From: an uncultured Planctomycetales bacterium
Lineage (GTDB): Bacteria; Planctomycetota; Planctomycetia; Pirellulales; Thermoguttaceae
NCBI GenBank assembly: GCA_937889015.1
Contig: CALARR010000355.1
Span: forward strand, 1 to 7,960
DNA length: 7,960 nucleotides
Direction of reading: 5' to 3'
Of the stretch, positions 1 through 6,739 are shown piece after piece. The stretch's first letter is position 1; every line of letters starts with the position of its first letter. The notes beneath the pieces are model-generated. The model was not told the origin of the DNA and made no database searches. It was given only the letters and a program-made list of their open reading frames with translations. The translations under genes and the position numbers were made by a program.

Positions 1-1
1 G

Positions 2-2479
2 GTGGACCGTTTCTCGCACCTGGTGATCTACACGGCCGTGCAATGCCTGCTGGCCCATCCGCAGGAGTTGTGGGCCCGCTTTGACAACGGCGATAACCTG
101 CTGTTCCGGGACGCAGATTTTCAGCGACCCGGCGAATCGGCCCTGTTGCGTGCTCTCTGGGAAATGGGCGACGAGCAGGTGCGCGCGTTGACAGGACGAC
201 TGGCCTTGGCCTGCCGCCAACCGCTGCAAGAGGCGCCCTGGCTGGATCAGGTGCTGGACAACGGCCACGTGCTGGCCTTGACTCCGGCAGAGCAGCGCGC
301 GGCAGACACCCTGTTAGCCGAGCAGCGGGCCGCGGTCGTGCCAACGGCCATCGCCCCGCCGATTGCCGGCAGCATGCCGCCTCCGGTCAGCGCGCCGGCT
401 CCCAGCGCGGTGGTTCGACCGGCCTGGCTGGACACGTCGCCGGCTAAGCCCGAAAGAGCGCCCGGGACGGGCACGACGCCCATACCGATCGCGGTGCCGC
501 CGCTGATCGTCACCGAGGCCCGGCGGCGCGTCGCGGCCAGATCGCGTTTCGGCCGGATGCTCGTCTGGGGCCTGATCGTCGCGATGACGGCGGCGTTGGC
601 CGGCACGATCGTCTACAGGAACGCCCGACTCCGGGAGGCCCTGGCGGAGATCGCGGCAGCAGAACGATCGCGACACGCGGCGGTTGCCACGCAGGAAGCC
701 GATCGCAAGAAGGCGGAAGAGGAGGCCGATCGCAAGCGCGCGGAAGAAGTGGCTGCACAACAGGACGCCGAACGCCGGCGTCCGAAAAAGAAGGCCGCAC
801 GCAAGGCCGCGAAACAGTCGGCCCAAGAGGAGGCCGATGCCGATGCCGGGCGAAACCTGCCCTTCTGGAAGAGCATCGACCTGGGCCACGGCGCGAAGCT
901 GGAGTTGGTCCTGATCCCGGCCGGCTCGTTCATCATGGGGGACGACAAGGGCAACCCGCACGAAAAGCCCGCGCACAAGGTGACGATCACCAGGCCCTTC
1001 TACCTGGGCAAGTACGAGGTGACCCAGGAGCAGTGGATAGCCGTGATGGGCAGCAATCCCAGCAAGCAGCAGGACCCTGAGAACCTACCTCTGAACCGTC
1101 CTGGCCAGGTCGGGCGGCCCAGCCAGCCTGAGCTGCCGACAGGTCCTGGGACCGGCGCGAAACACCCCGTGGAACAGGTCTCCTGGAATGACTGCCAGGC
1201 GTTTCTGGACAAGCTCAATGCCATGACGCGCGGACAAGGCGGCCGATTCACCTTGCCCACCGAAGCCCAATGGGAATACGCGTGTCGTGCGGGCAGTTCG
1301 GCGCCGTATTGCTTTGGCGAAGCCGAATCGGAGTGCGATGACTATGCCTGGCACGTCAGGAATTCGGACAACCGGACGCACGCGGTGGGCGAGAAGCGGC
1401 CCAACGCCTGGAAATTGCACGACGTGCACGGGAACGTGTGGGAATGGTGCGCCGACTGGTACGATCCGACGTATTACGCCAGTGCGGCGCCGGTCGACCC
1501 CCAGGGGCCCGCGGAAGGTTCGTCGCGCGTGGCGCGCGGCGGGAGCCGATACACCCTGGCCCGGACCTGCCGCTCGTCGAGCCGCTACAACAAGAAGCCT
1601 GAGGTCCGCAGCTCCGACCTGGGCCTGCGCGTGGCCTGGGTTCTGCCGGAGGAGGGCGCCGCGGCGCCGTCCCCACCGCGGCCCATGCCACAGACGGTCG
1701 AGGTGGGGCAAACCCTAAATGCCAACAACACCGTGACCCAGCCTCGATCGTCGACGCCGGCCAAGAAGGAGATCGCGGTGAATCTGGGGCGAGGCGTGAA
1801 CTTGGAGCTGGTGCTGATCCCCGCCGGTACGTTCCTGATGGGAGACAACCGCTCGCGCGATGACGAGAAGCCCGTTCACCGCGTGAACATCACGCGGCCC
1901 TTCTACCTGGGCAAGTATGAGGTGACGCAGGAACAGTGGCAGGTGCTGATGGGCGAGAACAACGCCAGCTACTTCAAGGGCCGCCGGGCTCCCATGGAAA
2001 GAATCTCCTGGCACGACTGCCAGGCGTTCCTGGAACGGCTCAACGCGACGGCGCGCATGCCAGGCGCGCGGTTCACCTTGCCCACCGAGGCCCAATGGGA
2101 ATACGCCTGCCGCGCGGGAAGCACGCTGCGCTACTGCTTTGGGGACGACGAGAGCGGGTTGGACAAGTACGCATGGTACGAGAAGAATTCGGGCAAGAAG
2201 ACCCACACGGTGGGCACGAGGAGCCCGAACGCCTGGGGCCTGTACGACATGCACGGCAACGTCTACGAATGGTGCCAGGACCGGCATTCGTCGAAGTACT
2301 ACCTGGGGTCACCGCTGAACGACCCGCAGGGGCCTTCGTCCGGCTCGCACCGCGTGTTCCGCGGCGGGAGCTGGTTTCCCGACGTGGGGTTGTGCCGGTC
2401 GGCGTACCGCGACGCCTTGCCGCCCGACACGCGTCACCCGGCCGTGGGCTTTCGCGTGGCGCAAACCCTGACCGAATAG
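2..2479 (+). CDS. Membrane-anchored protein with two SUMF1/FGE-like domains, 5' end cut by the window
   Basis: The frame is open at the window edge. The first codon, GTG, probably encodes an internal Val, because residues 1-85 (DRFSHLVIYTA..., DNGDNLLF) resemble the tail that follows the kinase domain in planctomycete Ser/Thr kinases. The kinase itself is not in view. A Pro/Ala-rich linker follows, then one transmembrane helix (about 186-205) and a Lys/Glu/Ala-rich coiled coil (about 208-285). Two FGE-sulfatase (SUMF1) domains occupy about 290-550 and 593-825. Each has the family signatures IPAG.F.MGD, YLGKYEVTQEQW, LPTEAQWEYACRAG, HGNVWEWC or HGNVYEWC, and RGGS. Each keeps only the second position of the FGE Cys pair (C523, C798); the first is Thr or Pro. 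Genuine formylglycine generation is therefore doubtful, and a binding or scaffold role is more likely. A 27-residue foreign repeat interrupts domain 1 (residues 362-388) and is absent from domain 2. Confidence 0.88.
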   Translation: MDRFSHLVIYTAVQCLLAHPQELWARFDNGDNLLFRDADFQRPGESALLRALWEMGDEQVRALTGRLALACRQPLQEAPWLDQVLDNGHVLALTPAEQRAADTLLAEQRAAVVPTAIAPPIAGSMPPPVSAPAPSAVVRPAWLDTSPAKPERAPGTGTTPIPIAVPPLIVTEARRRVAARSRFGRMLVWGLIVAMTAALAGTIVYRNARLREALAEIAAAERSRHAAVATQEADRKKAEEEADRKRAEEVAAQQDAERRRPKKKAARKAAKQSAQEEADADAGRNLPFWKSIDLGHGAKLELVLIPAGSFIMGDDKGNPHEKPAHKVTITRPFYLGKYEVTQEQWIAVMGSNPSKQQDPENLPLNRPGQVGRPSQPELPTGPGTGAKHPVEQVSWNDCQAFLDKLNAMTRGQGGRFTLPTEAQWEYACRAGSSAPYCFGEAESECDDYAWHVRNSDNRTHAVGEKRPNAWKLHDVHGNVWEWCADWYDPTYYASAAPVDPQGPAEGSSRVARGGSRYTLARTCRSSSRYNKKPEVRSSDLGLRVAWVLPEEGAAAPSPPRPMPQTVEVGQTLNANNTVTQPRSSTPAKKEIAVNLGRGVNLELVLIPAGTFLMGDNRSRDDEKPVHRVNITRPFYLGKYEVTQEQWQVLMGENNASYFKGRRAPMERISWHDCQAFLERLNATARMPGARFTLPTEAQWEYACRAGSTLRYCFGDDESGLDKYAWYEKNSGKKTHTVGTRSPNAWGLYDMHGNVYEWCQDRHSSKYYLGSPLNDPQGPSSGSHRVFRGGSWFPDVGLCRSAYRDALPPDTRHPAVGFRVAQTLTE
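1085..1165 (+). repeat. In-frame 81-bp (27-codon) repeat unit inside FGE domain 1
   Basis: This stretch encodes a segment containing GQVGRPSQPELPTGPGTGAK. It aligns without gaps to unit A of the array in the oxidoreductase gene, in the same sense orientation and reading frame. By eye about 71 of 87 bases match, including a 21-bp identical core around the QVGRPS codons. The host domain normally runs from the SNPSK loop straight to PVEQVSW. Removing the 27 codons gives PEN-PVEQVSW, a normal junction. The second FGE domain of the same protein passes from its NAS.FKG loop to ERISW without such an insert, so it serves as an internal control. Domains of this family contain no such segment that I recall, so it is an insertion. 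Confidence 0.85.
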
Positions 2480-2631
2480 CCCGTTTCTCGTCAACCGGCC
2501 ATCGCGACACTCTATGGCGTCTCAGGTAAGTAATGCCGGGAGGCCGACCATCGGGAGGCCGGTTTCTCAGGGCAACGGCCGGGACAGCCACGACATTCCT
2601 TTTCTGAAACCCAATAAACAGGGCCCTTGGC

Positions 2632-3201
2632 TCAGGCTCGGCCGGCAGCCTTGCGGAGCATCTGCATCCACACGCCCATGTAGTGGCCGTGGTCGTGATA
2701 GGTTCGGCCGCTGACCAGGTTGCCGTCGACCACGCAGGGTTCGTCGACGAAGATCCCGCCGCAGGCCTCCAGGTCAAAGCGGCACTTGGCCACCGTGGCC
2801 ATGCGCCGGCCGCGCACGCAGTCGGCATAGGCCGGAATCTCCACCCCGTGGCACACGCTGGCCACCGGCTTGTTGGCCTCGAAGAAGTGCCGCGTGATGC
2901 GGACCAGGTCCGGATCGTAGCGGATGTACTCCGGCGCGCGCCCGCCGCTGAAGAAGATGCCCAGATACTCCTCGGGCCGCACGTCGCGGAAGGCCAGTTG
3001 GGCCTCGATGGTGTAGCCTTCCCATTCCTTGGTGATGGTCCAGCCGGGTTTCACTTCGTGCATGACCATCTGGTAGCGGCCCTTTTCGGGCGCGATGACC
3101 ACGGGCTCAAAGCCCTCTTCGCGCACGCGATAGAAGGGATACAGCGTGTCCACGGTCTCCGTGGCGTCGCCCACGACGATCAATACCTTCGGTTGGCTCA
3201 T
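2632..3201 (-). CDS. DJ-1/PfpI family protein (class I glutamine amidotransferase-like)
   Basis: A 189-residue protein, about the usual single-domain PfpI length. It begins MSQPKVLIVVGDATET, the first beta strand of the flavodoxin-like fold. Key positions match the PfpI family: acidic residue E15 before LYP, SGGRAPEYIR at 85-94, and the nucleophile elbow SVCHG with C117-H118. Members include cysteine peptidases, glyoxalase III/deglycase-like enzymes and stress proteins; which activity applies is unknown. I chose the ATG at 3201 because homology starts there. The frame stays open upstream to 3324, but that extension is low-complexity and is partly encoded by the adjacent repeat element. No clear Shine-Dalgarno is visible. 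It is convergent with the FGE-like gene and is the last of four co-directional genes. It is separated from the propeller gene by the MITE-like element, so it may have its own promoter. Confidence 0.87.
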   Translation of the reverse strand: MSQPKVLIVVGDATETVDTLYPFYRVREEGFEPVVIAPEKGRYQMVMHEVKPGWTITKEWEGYTIEAQLAFRDVRPEEYLGIFFSGGRAPEYIRYDPDLVRITRHFFEANKPVASVCHGVEIPAYADCVRGRRMATVAKCRFDLEACGGIFVDEPCVVDGNLVSGRTYHDHGHYMGVWMQMLRKAAGRA

Positions 3202-3257
3202 GGCGGGTCTCGGATATGGCAGAGGAATGGTCGCGGCGTCCGACGCTGCCGGCCTAC

Positions 3258-3407
3258 GGGCCGGCCGACAAATGACTTTCCGATGTCTCTTGTACTCCTC
3301 TCGCTCCGCGAGAGGGAAAGGCATCGCGCGTACTCCTCTCGCTCCGCGAGAGGGAAAGACATCTCGCGGAGCGCGATGAGTACGGAGAATTACTTTTCGG
3401 CCGGCCC
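3258..3407. mobile_element. MITE-like element with 25-bp terminal inverted repeats
   Basis: The left end (3258-3282, GGGCCGGCCGA...TTTCCG) is an imperfect inverted copy of the right end (3383-3407), with 20 of 25 positions matching and no gaps. Between them lies a 38-bp tandem duplication carrying a hairpin. A third, inverted and degenerate copy abuts the right terminus. There is no coding capacity for a transposase, so any movement would need help in trans. It sits in the gap between two genes, and its outer right base overlaps the TAG stop of the propeller gene. Element borders are my estimate, and no target-site duplication is evident. Confidence 0.55.
3293..3368. repeat. Two tandem 38-bp units, each with a perfect 8-bp hairpin
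   Basis: Unit 1 is 3293-3330 and unit 2 is 3331-3368, nearly identical for their full length. Each contains CCTCTCGC-TCC-GCGAGAGG, an 8-bp stem with a 3-nt loop (3297-3315 and 3335-3353). A third copy in opposite orientation (3361-3382) matches 19 of 22 bases and overlaps the end of unit 2. The hairpins could terminate transcription or stabilise RNA between the propeller and DJ-1/PfpI genes, but no T-tract follows them. Confidence 0.85.
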
Positions 3408-4420
3408 TACGGTTTCAGCGGCGGGTTGCGCACGAACTTCTGGGCGCGCTTGCCGTTGATGTCGCCGACGTAGATATTGCCCTGCCGGTCCAGGGCGATG
3501 GCATGCACCCAGTTGGTCTCGCCCGGCTTCTCCTTGCCGTCTTCGCCCTTGGGCACGGTCCACAGTTGTTGCATGCGCCCGTCGGTCGAAAAACGGGCAA
3601 AGAGCTGGTCCTTGGGGGGCGGATAGCCGTCGGCCTTGCGCCAGGGCTGGGGCGAAGAGCCGCAGATCCACAACTCATCCTGCGGCGAAATCCACAGCCC
3701 CCAGGGCAACATCAGGTGCGACCAGACCGACAGGCACTTGCCTTGCTGATCAAAGACCTGCAGCCGGCCGCTGTTGCGGTCGGCCACGTAGAGCAAGCCC
3801 TTGGAGTCCAACACGACCGCGTGCGGGAGCACGAACTGGCCGGGTTGGGTGCCGTAGGTCCCCCACTGCTTGACGAACTTGCCGTTCTTGTCGAAATGCA
3901 CCACGCGGCGGTTGCCGTAGCCGTCGGTCACAAAGATGTCGCCCTGCGGCGTGACGGCCGTGTCGGTCGGCTGGCTGAAGTGCGTTTCGTCCTCGCCGCG
4001 CTGGCCGGCCACCCCCAAGGTCAAGAGCACCTTGCCGTCGGGCGTGACCTTCTTCACCGTGTGCTGGCCGAAGTCGGTGATCCACAGATTGCCGTCCTGG
4101 TCGATGCGCAGCGCGTGGGGGGCGACGAACTCGCCCTTGCCGAAGCTCTTCACGAACTTGCCCGACGTGGTGTACACAAGAATCGGAATCTCGCCGCGCT
4201 GGGCGATCCACACCTGGTCGTGCTTGTCCACCACAATCCCCGGAACGGCGGCCATGGGGGGCAGATCGGCCGGTTGCTGGGGCCAGGTCGCATCCACGTC
4301 ATACTCGATGACGGTCGGCTCGGTCGGATAGTTGGGATAGGACTTCCGCTTCTCGGCGCCCAGGCAGAAACAGGTGCCGAACATCAGCAGACCAAACAGG
4401 GCACATCGCAGGCAGATCAT
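3407..4420 (-). CDS. Exported six-bladed NHL beta-propeller, peptidyl-alpha-hydroxyglycine alpha-amidating lyase (PAL)-like
   Basis: A 337-residue protein. Residues 1-22 form a signal peptide (short basic start, hydrophobic core LFGLLMFGTCFCL, cleavage probably after LGA), so it acts outside the cytoplasm. The rest forms six NHL-type blades of the pattern P-x-x-h-x-h-D-x-x-G-x-h-a-h-x-D. Three blades present a His at the same position (PHAL H102, PHAV H200, VHAI H306), matching the zinc-binding triad of PAL. DGYGNRRVVHF (Y168) closely resembles the catalytic-tyrosine blade of eukaryotic PAL. PAL splits peptidyl-hydroxyglycine into peptide amide and glyoxylate; the substrate of the bacterial relatives is unknown to me. 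I preferred the ATG at 4420 because GGAG (4430-4433) lies 9 nt upstream. A TTG at 4438 would add six residues before the signal peptide. The stop codon touches the MITE-like element. Confidence 0.87.
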   Translation of the reverse strand: MICLRCALFGLLMFGTCFCLGAEKRKSYPNYPTEPTVIEYDVDATWPQQPADLPPMAAVPGIVVDKHDQVWIAQRGEIPILVYTTSGKFVKSFGKGEFVAPHALRIDQDGNLWITDFGQHTVKKVTPDGKVLLTLGVAGQRGEDETHFSQPTDTAVTPQGDIFVTDGYGNRRVVHFDKNGKFVKQWGTYGTQPGQFVLPHAVVLDSKGLLYVADRNSGRLQVFDQQGKCLSVWSHLMLPWGLWISPQDELWICGSSPQPWRKADGYPPPKDQLFARFSTDGRMQQLWTVPKGEDGKEKPGETNWVHAIALDRQGNIYVGDINGKRAQKFVRNPPLKP

Positions 4421-4514
4421 GTGAGTCGACTCCGGCAAGGTTCAAGGCAAGGAAGGTGCGGTTTGGGGGCGGGTTCTCCGGAAAGCGCGGTTCATTGTAC
4501 CCGCGCGCATCCGT

Positions 4515-4530
4515 CCGCCGCTAGAGGCGG
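4515..4530 (-). terminator. Weak hairpin downstream of the oxidoreductase gene
   Basis: CCGCC and GGCGG, separated by a 6-nt loop, lie 17 nt past the oxidoreductase stop codon on the minus strand. The stem is only 5 bp and no T-tract follows, so intrinsic termination is possible but poorly supported. Confidence 0.18.
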
Positions 4531-4546
4531 CTTGGGACGACCCGAA

Positions 4547-6664
4547 TCACAGCGGCTTGGGCTCGCCCGGGCCATAGACCCGGACCTCGCAGATCCGGGC
4601 GTGATCCAGGCCGTTGGTCGCCAGAACCACAACGCGCACGGCGCGGGTCTTCAGGGACTCTTCGAGCCGATGCACGCGGCGCCGCTGGTAATTGCCCGAC
4701 ACCTCCAGCACGCTGCGCCACCGGCCGTCTTGCTCGATTTCGATGCGATAGTCGCGCACCGTTTCGGGCTGCGCGCGGCCCCAGAGCATGCGCGACGTGT
4801 ATTCGTCGGCCAGGCTGAAGGTCAACACGCGGTGCAGGCCCGTGTCGAACACCAGTTGCACCGCGCCCACGGGCACGGGCTGGGGCCAGCGCAGTTCGAG
4901 CCAGGCGGGAAGCGGTTGGGCCGGATCGCTCATCCAGCGATGCGTGCCCGGCGGCGTGCGGTCGGCCGGCGCGCCCAGGGGGCCGTGCAGGCTCCGCGTG
5001 CGGCCGCTGAGCACATTGGCCGCGAGCCCTTCGGGCTGCTGGCTGGAGGCGCTGGCCGCCGCGCTCCGCGCCAGGTCGCACGGATCCTCGTTGCTGTGCC
5101 CCAAGAGCAGTGCGTCGTCGCGGAGCAACTGCTGCTGGATGGCCTGCATCGCGCGGCTGTCGCCCGGCAACTGGTCCGGCGCAAGGCCGTGCCTGACGGC
5201 GTAGGCCGCGGCCGTGCCCACCCCTTGGCCAACGGCCATGCAGGTGGCCATGACGCGCGTGGAGGCAAAGGCCACGTGCGTGGCCGAAAGGTTGCGCCCG
5301 GCGAACATCAGGTTCGCGACGCGCGCACTGACACAGGCGCGCAGGGGAATGTCGTACAGCAGCGGCACGGGATGCTGCACGCACGGCTGGCGATCGGGGG
5401 CGTCGACCCCTTCGGGCGGATGGATGTCGATCGGCCAGCCGCCGTAGGCGATCGCGTCGCCAAACACGCGCGACCCCATCACGTCCGACTCGCACAGCAC
5501 GTGCTGGCCGATGAACCGCCGGCTTTCGCGCTTGCCGGGCAGGAATCCGATCCACTCCAGGGCCCAGTGGTCCGCGCCGTGCGCGCCGCCGTTCTTTGAG
5601 CCGGTCCCAGAACCTGTTGGCAGCTCAGTCTTGCTGGGCCGCCCGACCTGGCTGGGGTGGTTCTGGGATAGGTTCTTTGAGCCGGTCCCCGAACTCATCG
5701 GCTGCTCAGTCGCGCTGGGCCGCCCGACGTGGCTGGGGTGGTTCTGGGATAGGTTCTTAGAGCCGGTCCCCGAACTCATCGGCTGCTCAGTCGCGCCGGG
5801 CCGCCCGACCTGGCCGTGGCAGTCTTGGGATGGGTTCTTGATGTGATCCCACACGCCCAACACGATGGCCAGCAACTGGTCGCGGATGGCCTCGTTGTCC
5901 TTGATCGTGTCCAGGTGCCCGCCCCACTCGACCCACCAGTAGCCGTACTCCAGGCCATAGTCCAGCACGCCCGTGGCGTGGGGCCGCAGATGCAGGTCGG
6001 CCTCGGTGAACTTGCGTGCCCAGGCGGGCGGAGTGAAGGGCATGGGCTGCGCATGCCGGCGCGCCTGGAGCATGAGCGACGAGCCCAGACGCTGCTTATC
6101 CGCCTGCGGCTCGGCCAGCGATTCCTGGAACTGGGCCTGGGACTCGCGGCCTTCCATGAAGGGCGCCGCGGCCTCCACGCCCAGACGCCCGTCGCCCGTG
6201 CAATCGATGAACACCTGGGCCGCAATGCGGAAGGCGTCTTCGGTCGAGGGGCGTTGGGCCAGGACTTGCCGGATGCGGCCGCCGGCAAGCGTCGCGCCCG
6301 TGACCGCCGTGTTCAGCAAGACCTGCAGGTTCGGCTGGCTGCGGCACTGGTCGTAGAGGATCAGGTCGAAGACCGAGGGGGAACGCTGGGGATTGTGCAC
6401 ACAGGCCTCGAGGCGAATCTCCTCGACGATCCCCCCTTCGCGCGCCTCGGTGGCCAGGGGCGCGCCGCGCCGGCCGCTGCCATCGGCCCCGACGATGTGC
6501 ATGCGGACTTCGCTGGAGGCATTGCCGCCCAGTACCGGCCGGTCCTGGCAGAGGACGACCTGAGCGCCGCACCGCGCGGCGGCCAAGGCCGCGGCGATCC
6601 CCGCCGGCCCGCCGCCCGCCACCAACACATCACACTGCAGATCATGTTCGGTCAAGAGACTCAT
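4547..6664 (-). CDS. FAD-dependent oxidoreductase (PF12831-like) with C-terminal discoidin-like domain
   Basis: A 705-residue flavoprotein. The dinucleotide-binding motif CDVLVAGGGPAGIAAALAAAR (GGGPAG at 17-22) is followed by LGGNASSEVRMHIVG, and FIDCTGDGRLG (C155) provides the second FAD-contact strand. All are typical of FAD_oxidored proteins in Planctomycetes and Bacteroidetes. The later signature LPGKRESRRFIG and the segment ARVANLMFAGRNLSATHVA complete the FAD domain. About residues 560-700 (WLELRWPQPVPVGAVQLVFD ... ICEVRVYGP) look like an F5/8-type C (discoidin) beta-sandwich, suggesting carbohydrate or polymer contact. Residues 278-358 are three 27-residue repeats inserted between HIKN and GGAHGADHWALEW. 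No signal peptide is seen. I chose the ATG at 6664; a TTG at 6694 is possible, and neither has a good Shine-Dalgarno. It lies 75 bp after the aldolase gene, so co-transcription is likely. The substrate is unknown. Confidence 0.88.
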   Translation of the reverse strand: MSLLTEHDLQCDVLVAGGGPAGIAAALAAARCGAQVVLCQDRPVLGGNASSEVRMHIVGADGSGRRGAPLATEAREGGIVEEIRLEACVHNPQRSPSVFDLILYDQCRSQPNLQVLLNTAVTGATLAGGRIRQVLAQRPSTEDAFRIAAQVFIDCTGDGRLGVEAAAPFMEGRESQAQFQESLAEPQADKQRLGSSLMLQARRHAQPMPFTPPAWARKFTEADLHLRPHATGVLDYGLEYGYWWVEWGGHLDTIKDNEAIRDQLLAIVLGVWDHIKNPSQDCHGQVGRPGATEQPMSSGTGSKNLSQNHPSHVGRPSATEQPMSSGTGSKNLSQNHPSQVGRPSKTELPTGSGTGSKNGGAHGADHWALEWIGFLPGKRESRRFIGQHVLCESDVMGSRVFGDAIAYGGWPIDIHPPEGVDAPDRQPCVQHPVPLLYDIPLRACVSARVANLMFAGRNLSATHVAFASTRVMATCMAVGQGVGTAAAYAVRHGLAPDQLPGDSRAMQAIQQQLLRDDALLLGHSNEDPCDLARSAAASASSQQPEGLAANVLSGRTRSLHGPLGAPADRTPPGTHRWMSDPAQPLPAWLELRWPQPVPVGAVQLVFDTGLHRVLTFSLADEYTSRMLWGRAQPETVRDYRIEIEQDGRWRSVLEVSGNYQRRRVHRLEESLKTRAVRVVVLATNGLDHARICEVRVYGPGEPKPL
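5591..5833 (-). repeat. Three tandem in-frame 81-bp repeat units within the oxidoreductase gene
   Basis: The units are A 5591-5671, B 5672-5752 and C 5753-5833, with a period of exactly 81 bp starting at each GTTCTT. By eye A and B differ at 9 positions and B and C at 10. They encode codons 278-358, exactly in phase. On the sense strand, unit A reads ...QVGRPSKTELPTGSGTGSKN, while B and C carry an ATEQPMSSGTGSKN form. Removing all three restores HIKN-GGAHGADHW, matching the continuous run seen in other members of this oxidoreductase family. Unit A is the closest relative of the single copy at 1085-1165, so the array shares ancestry with an element that has inserted into an unrelated gene. Confidence 0.93.
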
Positions 6665-6739
6665 GGGCGGAATGCCGGGGGCGGTGAGAGACAACTCTGG
6701 AAGCTGGCCGCCATGGCGCGTGGCGTGCTGCGCGATCGG

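Noticed and set aside
1500..2479. FGE/C-type-lectin fold as target of a diversity-generating retroelement
   Set aside because: No reverse transcriptase and no template repeat matching the 3' end of the gene is visible, and the domain ends do not show an adenine-biased variable pattern that I can identify.
3202..3324. N-terminal extension of the DJ-1/PfpI gene to an ATG at 3324
   Set aside because: The upstream ATG lies inside the MITE-like repeat and the added residues are arginine-rich without family similarity; MSQPKVLIVV is the natural start.
3293..3368. CRISPR-like pair with palindromic repeats
   Set aside because: There are only two abutting 38-bp units with no spacer between them, within an element with terminal inverted repeats.
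4460..4495. GGGCGGGTTCTCCGG...GGTTC as a decayed copy of the 81-bp repeat
   Set aside because: It shares only short GC-rich words with the repeat start, and the conserved GGTCGGGCGGCC core is missing nearby.
4494..4499. TACAAT on the minus strand as a -10 box for the propeller gene
   Set aside because: The hexamer is good, but no acceptable -35 lies 16-18 bp upstream; a single hexamer in 126 bp is weak evidence.
3503..5599. Long plus-strand open frame of 698 codons
   Set aside because: It runs antisense across the propeller and oxidoreductase genes. Its His/Arg/Ala/Gly-rich translation shows no family motif, while the minus strand has clear ones; it is a GC-rich shadow frame.
5591..5833. 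CRISPR array
   Set aside because: The 81-bp units are contiguous, with no unique spacers, and are translated in frame in a conserved gene.
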